This document shows, piece after piece, positions 61,098-64,000 of a stretch of DNA of 64,000 nt. How positions within the stretch are numbered: the first letter of the stretch is position 1; the number at the start of each line of letters is the position of its first letter. The stretch is from Lachnospiraceae bacterium (GTDB taxonomy: Bacteria; Bacillota; Clostridia; Lachnospirales; Lachnospiraceae), in contig JAIEAP010000041.1 of NCBI GenBank assembly GCA_029071325.1, forward strand, positions 186,001 through 250,000, written 5' to 3'. The translations under genes were made by a program, and so were the position numbers. The notes under the pieces were generated by a model. That model was not told the origin of the DNA. It did no database searches and worked only from the letters and a program-made list of their open reading frames with translations.

Positions 61098-61640
61098 TCA
61101 GAATGTCACCCCCGATCCCTGATTTGGGAAGATCAGAGCGGCGGCTCCGTCAATCAGAAAAGCCAGTATCAGTAGTGTGAGAAATACGCACTGCAGGGAT
61201 ACTGGTATTTTTTTCCACAAATGTGAGGCGAGCCGGGCAAATATGCAGACCCACAGCACTCCGGCAACACCGAAACCCAGGACGGAGTAAAGGCAGATGT
61301 AGCCATTGATATTTCCCAGGTTGCTGCTGTAATCCCAGTAGCGAAGATTCCAGACGCGGTCCAGCAGGAAACCGATAAATAGCTCCACGCCGCCGCCCAA
61401 AAGTATGGACAGGAAGAAGACTATCACCGGGCGGCGCTGGAACCTGCGCAGCAGAAGCAGCATCAACACCGCGCCGACACCGTATACCGGCAGCCAGGGG
61501 CCGTACAGGAATCCGCGGTTGCAGAAGACACCGTCCTGGATCAGAAAAAGGAGTACTTCCCACAGATAACCTAAGAATGCCGCAAGGAAAAAGAAAAAAA
61601 TGTATTGTGCAACTGATTTCCAAAAGTATTTTCGCGTCAT
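61098..61640 (-). CDS. CmpB-type ABC transporter permease-like membrane protein
   Basis: 180 residues from ATG 61640 (weak ribosome site; in-frame starts up to 61697 cannot be excluded). About five membrane helices; LWEVLLFLIQDGVFCNRGFLYGPWLPVYGVGAV and GGGVELFIGFLLDRVW fit the putative ABC transporter CmpB family. It is common in Clostridia, often without a recognisable ATPase neighbour, and its function is unknown. It converges with spoIIID (13 bp) and faces guaA. Confidence 0.8.
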   Translation of the reverse strand: MTRKYFWKSVAQYIFFFFLAAFLGYLWEVLLFLIQDGVFCNRGFLYGPWLPVYGVGAVLMLLLLRRFQRRPVIVFFLSILLGGGVELFIGFLLDRVWNLRYWDYSSNLGNINGYICLYSVLGFGVAGVLWVCIFARLASHLWKKIPVSLQCVFLTLLILAFLIDGAAALIFPNQGSGVTF

Positions 61641-61675
61641 GATGCTAGTATGCACAGCGGCGGCGCAAAAGATAC

Positions 61676-61704
61676 TTGTTTTTCCGCAGGGGCTCACTTA
61701 TAAT
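61676..61704 (+). promoter_or_regulatory. Sigma-A promoter of guaA
   Basis: TTGTTT (61676-61681), 17-bp spacer, TATAAT (61699-61704), 61 bp before ATG 61766. No purine riboswitch fold is obvious in the short leader. Confidence 0.6.
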
Positions 61705-61765
61705 GTAAGGTAGTTACGCTGCAAAAGATGCATTTTGCCAAAGAACAAGAGAGGATGGAAGGAAA

Positions 61766-63310
61766 ATGGATCAGGAAAAGGTTATCGTCATTGATTTCGG
61801 CGGACAGTACAACCAGTTGGTTGCAAGACGCGTCCGTGAATGCAATGTATACTGTGAAATATATTCATACCGCACGCCCATAGAGCAGATCCGTGGGATG
61901 AAGCCGAAGGGAATTATTCTGACCGGAGGCCCCAACAGCTGTTATGGGGAGGATTCCCCCACCTGCAGCAGAGAGCTCTTCGAACTGGGAATACCGGTGC
62001 TGGGTCTGTGCTATGGGGCGCAGCTTATGATGCATGTGCTGGGCGGAAAAGTGGAAAAGGCGCCGGTTCGGGAGTATGGGAAGATAGAAGTGTCGGTGGA
62101 TACCTCATCTATGCTTTTTGCTGATGTGCAGCAAAAGACCATATGCTGGATGAGCCATAACGATTATATCAGTCAGATTGCACCGGGATTTTCTATCGTG
62201 GCGCATACGGCGGATTGTCCTGTGGCGGCTGCGCAAAATCCGGACAGGCAGCTATATGCAATCCAGTTTCACCCGGAGGTGCTCCATACCCAAGAGGGAA
62301 CCAAGATGCTTTATAATTTCGTGCGGAACGTGTGCGGCTGCACCGGAACCTGGCGCATGGATTCTTTTGTGGAGCAGTCCATCTGTGAGATACGGGAAAA
62401 GGTAGGCGGCGGTAAGGTGCTGTGCGCCCTGTCCGGCGGTGTGGATTCTTCCGTGGCGGCGGTCATGCTGGCAAAAGCCATCGGCAGCCAGCTTACCTGT
62501 GTATTTGTGGATCACGGTCTTCTGCGCAAGAATGAAGGAGATGAGGTAGAGGAGGTCTTCGGACCTAACGGCCCTTATGAACTGAACTTCGTCCGGGTGA
62601 ATGCACAGGAGCGTTTTTACGGAAAGCTTGCCGGTGTGTCGGAACCGGAGCAGAAGCGCAAGATTATCGGGGAAGAATTTATCCGCGTATTCGAGGAGGA
62701 AGCCAAAAAGATCGGAGCGGTGGACTTCCTGGTACAGGGAACCATTTATCCGGACGTGGTGGAGAGCGGTCTGGGCGGGGAATCCGCTGTGATCAAATCC
62801 CATCACAATGTGGGCGGTCTTCCCGACTATGTTGATTTCAAGGAGATTATTGAGCCTCTGCGCAATCTCTTCAAGGACGAGGTGCGCAAAGCAGGTCTCG
62901 AGCTGGGTATTCCTGAAAAGTTGGTGTTCCGCCAGCCGTTTCCGGGGCCGGGGCTTGGCATCCGCATCATCGGCGAGGTAACCGCCGATAAGGTGCGTAT
63001 CGTGCAGGACGCTGACGCCATCTATCGGGAGGAGATCGCCAATGCCGGTCTCGACCGCAGCATCGGCCAGTATTTTGCCGCTCTTACAAATATGCGCTCC
63101 GTGGGCGTGATGGGAGATGAGCGGACGTATGATTATGCGGTGGCGCTGCGGGCGGTGAACACCATCGACTTTATGACGGCAGAGGCGGCGGAGATTCCTT
63201 TTGAGGTGCTGCAGAAGGTGATGAGCCGGATCATCAACGAAGTGCGGGGGGTCAATCGTGTGATGTACGATCTGACCAGTAAGCCGCCGGGGACGATTGA
63301 GTTCGAGTAA
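61766..63310 (+). CDS. guaA: GMP synthase (glutamine-hydrolysing)
   Basis: 514 residues. N-terminal class I amidotransferase: GLCYGAQ (nucleophile Cys near 81) and FHPEV with catalytic His/Glu. ATP-pyrophosphatase domain with P-loop LSGGVDSSV near 224 and the [16 protein letters not shown] region. The C-terminus ends KPPGTIEFE, complete. It makes GMP from XMP. The sequence becomes AT-rich immediately after the stop, and the 3' end of guaA is a known integration hotspot. Confidence 0.96.
   Translation: MDQEKVIVIDFGGQYNQLVARRVRECNVYCEIYSYRTPIEQIRGMKPKGIILTGGPNSCYGEDSPTCSRELFELGIPVLGLCYGAQLMMHVLGGKVEKAPVREYGKIEVSVDTSSMLFADVQQKTICWMSHNDYISQIAPGFSIVAHTADCPVAAAQNPDRQLYAIQFHPEVLHTQEGTKMLYNFVRNVCGCTGTWRMDSFVEQSICEIREKVGGGKVLCALSGGVDSSVAAVMLAKAIGSQLTCVFVDHGLLRKNEGDEVEEVFGPNGPYELNFVRVNAQERFYGKLAGVSEPEQKRKIIGEEFIRVFEEEAKKIGAVDFLVQGTIYPDVVESGLGGESAVIKSHHNVGGLPDYVDFKEIIEPLRNLFKDEVRKAGLELGIPEKLVFRQPFPGPGLGIRIIGEVTADKVRIVQDADAIYREEIANAGLDRSIGQYFAALTNMRSVGVMGDERTYDYAVALRAVNTIDFMTAEAAEIPFEVLQKVMSRIINEVRGVNRVMYDLTSKPPGTIEFE
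63280..63310. other. Candidate integration site at the 3' end of guaA
   Basis: The last codons (Pro-Pro-Gly-Thr-Ile-Glu-Phe-Glu) are where guaA-targeting integrases usually recombine. Composition changes sharply after 63310. No integrase or second att copy is visible in the window. Confidence 0.35.
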
Positions 63311-63598
63311 CGGATAAAATTTGGGAAATCTAGTGTTTATAAGGGTTTGCGGAGTTAGAATGGGATTCTGGTTCTACTCTGGTTCTGTTTTATAAGGTTG
63401 TGTGGAAGGCATACGGAAGGTTTTTCGTATGCCTTGTGAGAACATTGTTAGATTTAGATAAAAATAGGTTTTAAAAGACATGTTTTATAGAATGATAAAA
63501 GATAGATTAATTTGAGTGAATAATAGGAACTATATTGAAAATACAAAAGATGTACGTCCAATTAGTGAGCAGTGGAGTCGGACGAGGAGAGGTATGGC
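63311..63598. other. AT-rich gene-free stretch with direct repeats and a hairpin
   Basis: Two direct CTGGTTCT repeats (63368-63375 and 63379-63386) lie beyond guaA and resemble arm-type integrase sites. A perfect 10-bp stem AAGGCATACG (63406-63415)/CGTATGCCTT (63426-63435) has no T-run and could be a weak guaA terminator. No other coding frame is convincing here. Confidence 0.5.
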
Positions 63599-63718
63599 GT
63601 GATACCCAAAAAGATAGAATATATTTGTAATATACAGGGATATAATATTAGTGATTTTGAAAAAGTAATTGAATTGTTGAATAGCTATGGTATAATACCT
63701 AAAGGTGTCATTTTATAG
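63599..63718 (+). CDS. Possible 39-residue protein, AT-rich
   Basis: A frame from GTG 63599 (MIPKKIEYICNIQGYNISDF...) behind GAGGAGAGG, an ideal ribosome site with seven-base spacing, and ending at TAG 63718. No family is recognised. The ribosome site makes translation credible. Confidence 0.4.
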   Translation: MIPKKIEYICNIQGYNISDFEKVIELLNSYGIIPKGVIL

Positions 63719-63811
63719 TTATATATTATCTGGACAAATTTAAGTGGGTTGATGCTATTCATGACACACACGGGTGCGTGTAAGGGCTGCGGAGCATTAG
63801 GAGGTTGATGA

Positions 63812-64000
63812 ATGCAAAAAATAGGTTTTGTATTAGACTTAGTAAAGGTTTCATACGAACAAGAAATGGATAGATTAAAGAGAATAAATCAAAAAGCTGA
63901 TAACCTTACAAAGTATATATCTATTTATTTGGTAATGCTGAATTTAGTGGTGCCACTAATTATTAAGAAAAATATAGCTTTGATGTTATCGCCATGGATA
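63812..64000 (+). CDS. Hypothetical protein, 3' end outside window
   Basis: ATG 63812 is seven bases after AGGAGG (63799-63804). 63 codons are visible, and the frame is open at the window edge. The N-terminal half is charged (VSYEQEMDRLKRINQKADNL), then a hydrophobic helix (YISIYLVMLNLVVPLII) begins, indicating a membrane protein. It looks like accessory genes on mobile elements, but I cannot name it. Codon use is AT-rich, unlike guaA. Confidence 0.6.
   Translation, partial: MQKIGFVLDLVKVSYEQEMDRLKRINQKADNLTKYISIYLVMLNLVVPLIIKKNIALMLSPWI

Overview
The window looks like a chromosomal segment of a spore-forming, anaerobic member of the Clostridia, most likely family Lachnospiraceae. Evidence is the near-balanced base composition with purine-rich coding strands, strong GGAGG-type ribosome binding sites, and gene families typical of that group: DUF4080 B12/radical SAM protein, RACo-like corrinoid activator, VanW protein, SPOCS-LysM protein (SipL), Veg, SpoIIID, four-subunit 2-oxoacid oxidoreductase. 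The genus cannot be read from the sequence. I found no rRNA, tRNA, CRISPR array or complete insertion sequence.

Layout. 1-4.6 kb: an MntP-like membrane protein cut by the window edge, a RACo-like protein, a B12/radical SAM protein and a DnaQ-type exonuclease. 4.6-7.1 kb: a convergent hypothetical gene, an unlisted 34-residue membrane peptide and a VanW protein. 7.2-12.9 kb: AIR-synthase-like protein, Lrp regulator, aminotransferase, trmL and the ECF module ecfA1-ecfA2-ecfT. 12.9-14.7 kb: truA, then rplM-rpsI behind its own promoter and structured leader. 14.9-25.1 kb: mostly single housekeeping genes (folA, thrH, an NSS transporter, DegV, a hypoxanthine-DNA glycosylase, a TetR regulator divergent from glgB, a Rieske-FAD protein). 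25.2-28.3 kb: a gamma-delta-alpha-beta 2-oxoacid:ferredoxin oxidoreductase operon, then mscL. 28.8-37.4 kb: a two-component system divergent from a hybrid locus (propeller/solute-binding lipoprotein, two MalF/G-type permeases, HlyD-like adaptor, MacB-like ectodomain protein) with no ATPase gene. 37.2-40.9 kb: YfcE phosphodiesterase, a decayed STAS gene, an AT-rich HD-domain gene, nfo, a FliD-like orphan and an XRE regulator. 41-51.9 kb: SDR, hpf, XRE-TPR regulator, ddl-murF, plsC, lipoprotein, veg, sipL, a NlpC/P60 hydrolase and a SurA-like protein, with two copies of a structured repeat in between. 51.9-61.7 kb: map, plsY, a diacylglycerol glycosyltransferase, a very large inverted repeat, apt, an NCS2 purine permease, ferritin, a MIF-like tautomerase with a LacI regulator, MATE, spoIIID and a CmpB-type membrane protein. 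61.8-64 kb: guaA and then an abrupt AT-rich stretch with small ORFs that looks like the edge of an integrated element.

How the parts fit. Envelope functions recur (ddl, murF, plsC, plsY, diacylglycerol glucosyltransferase, NlpC/P60, VanW), as do purine salvage and synthesis (apt, NCS2 permease, guaA) and sporulation (veg, sipL, spoIIID). The least explained parts are the 448-bp nested inverted repeat at 54696-55143, the dispersed structured repeat at 41810-42038 and 47257-47435, the hybrid transporter locus with its two-component system, the STAS remnant beside an HD gene, and the AT-rich junction after guaA.
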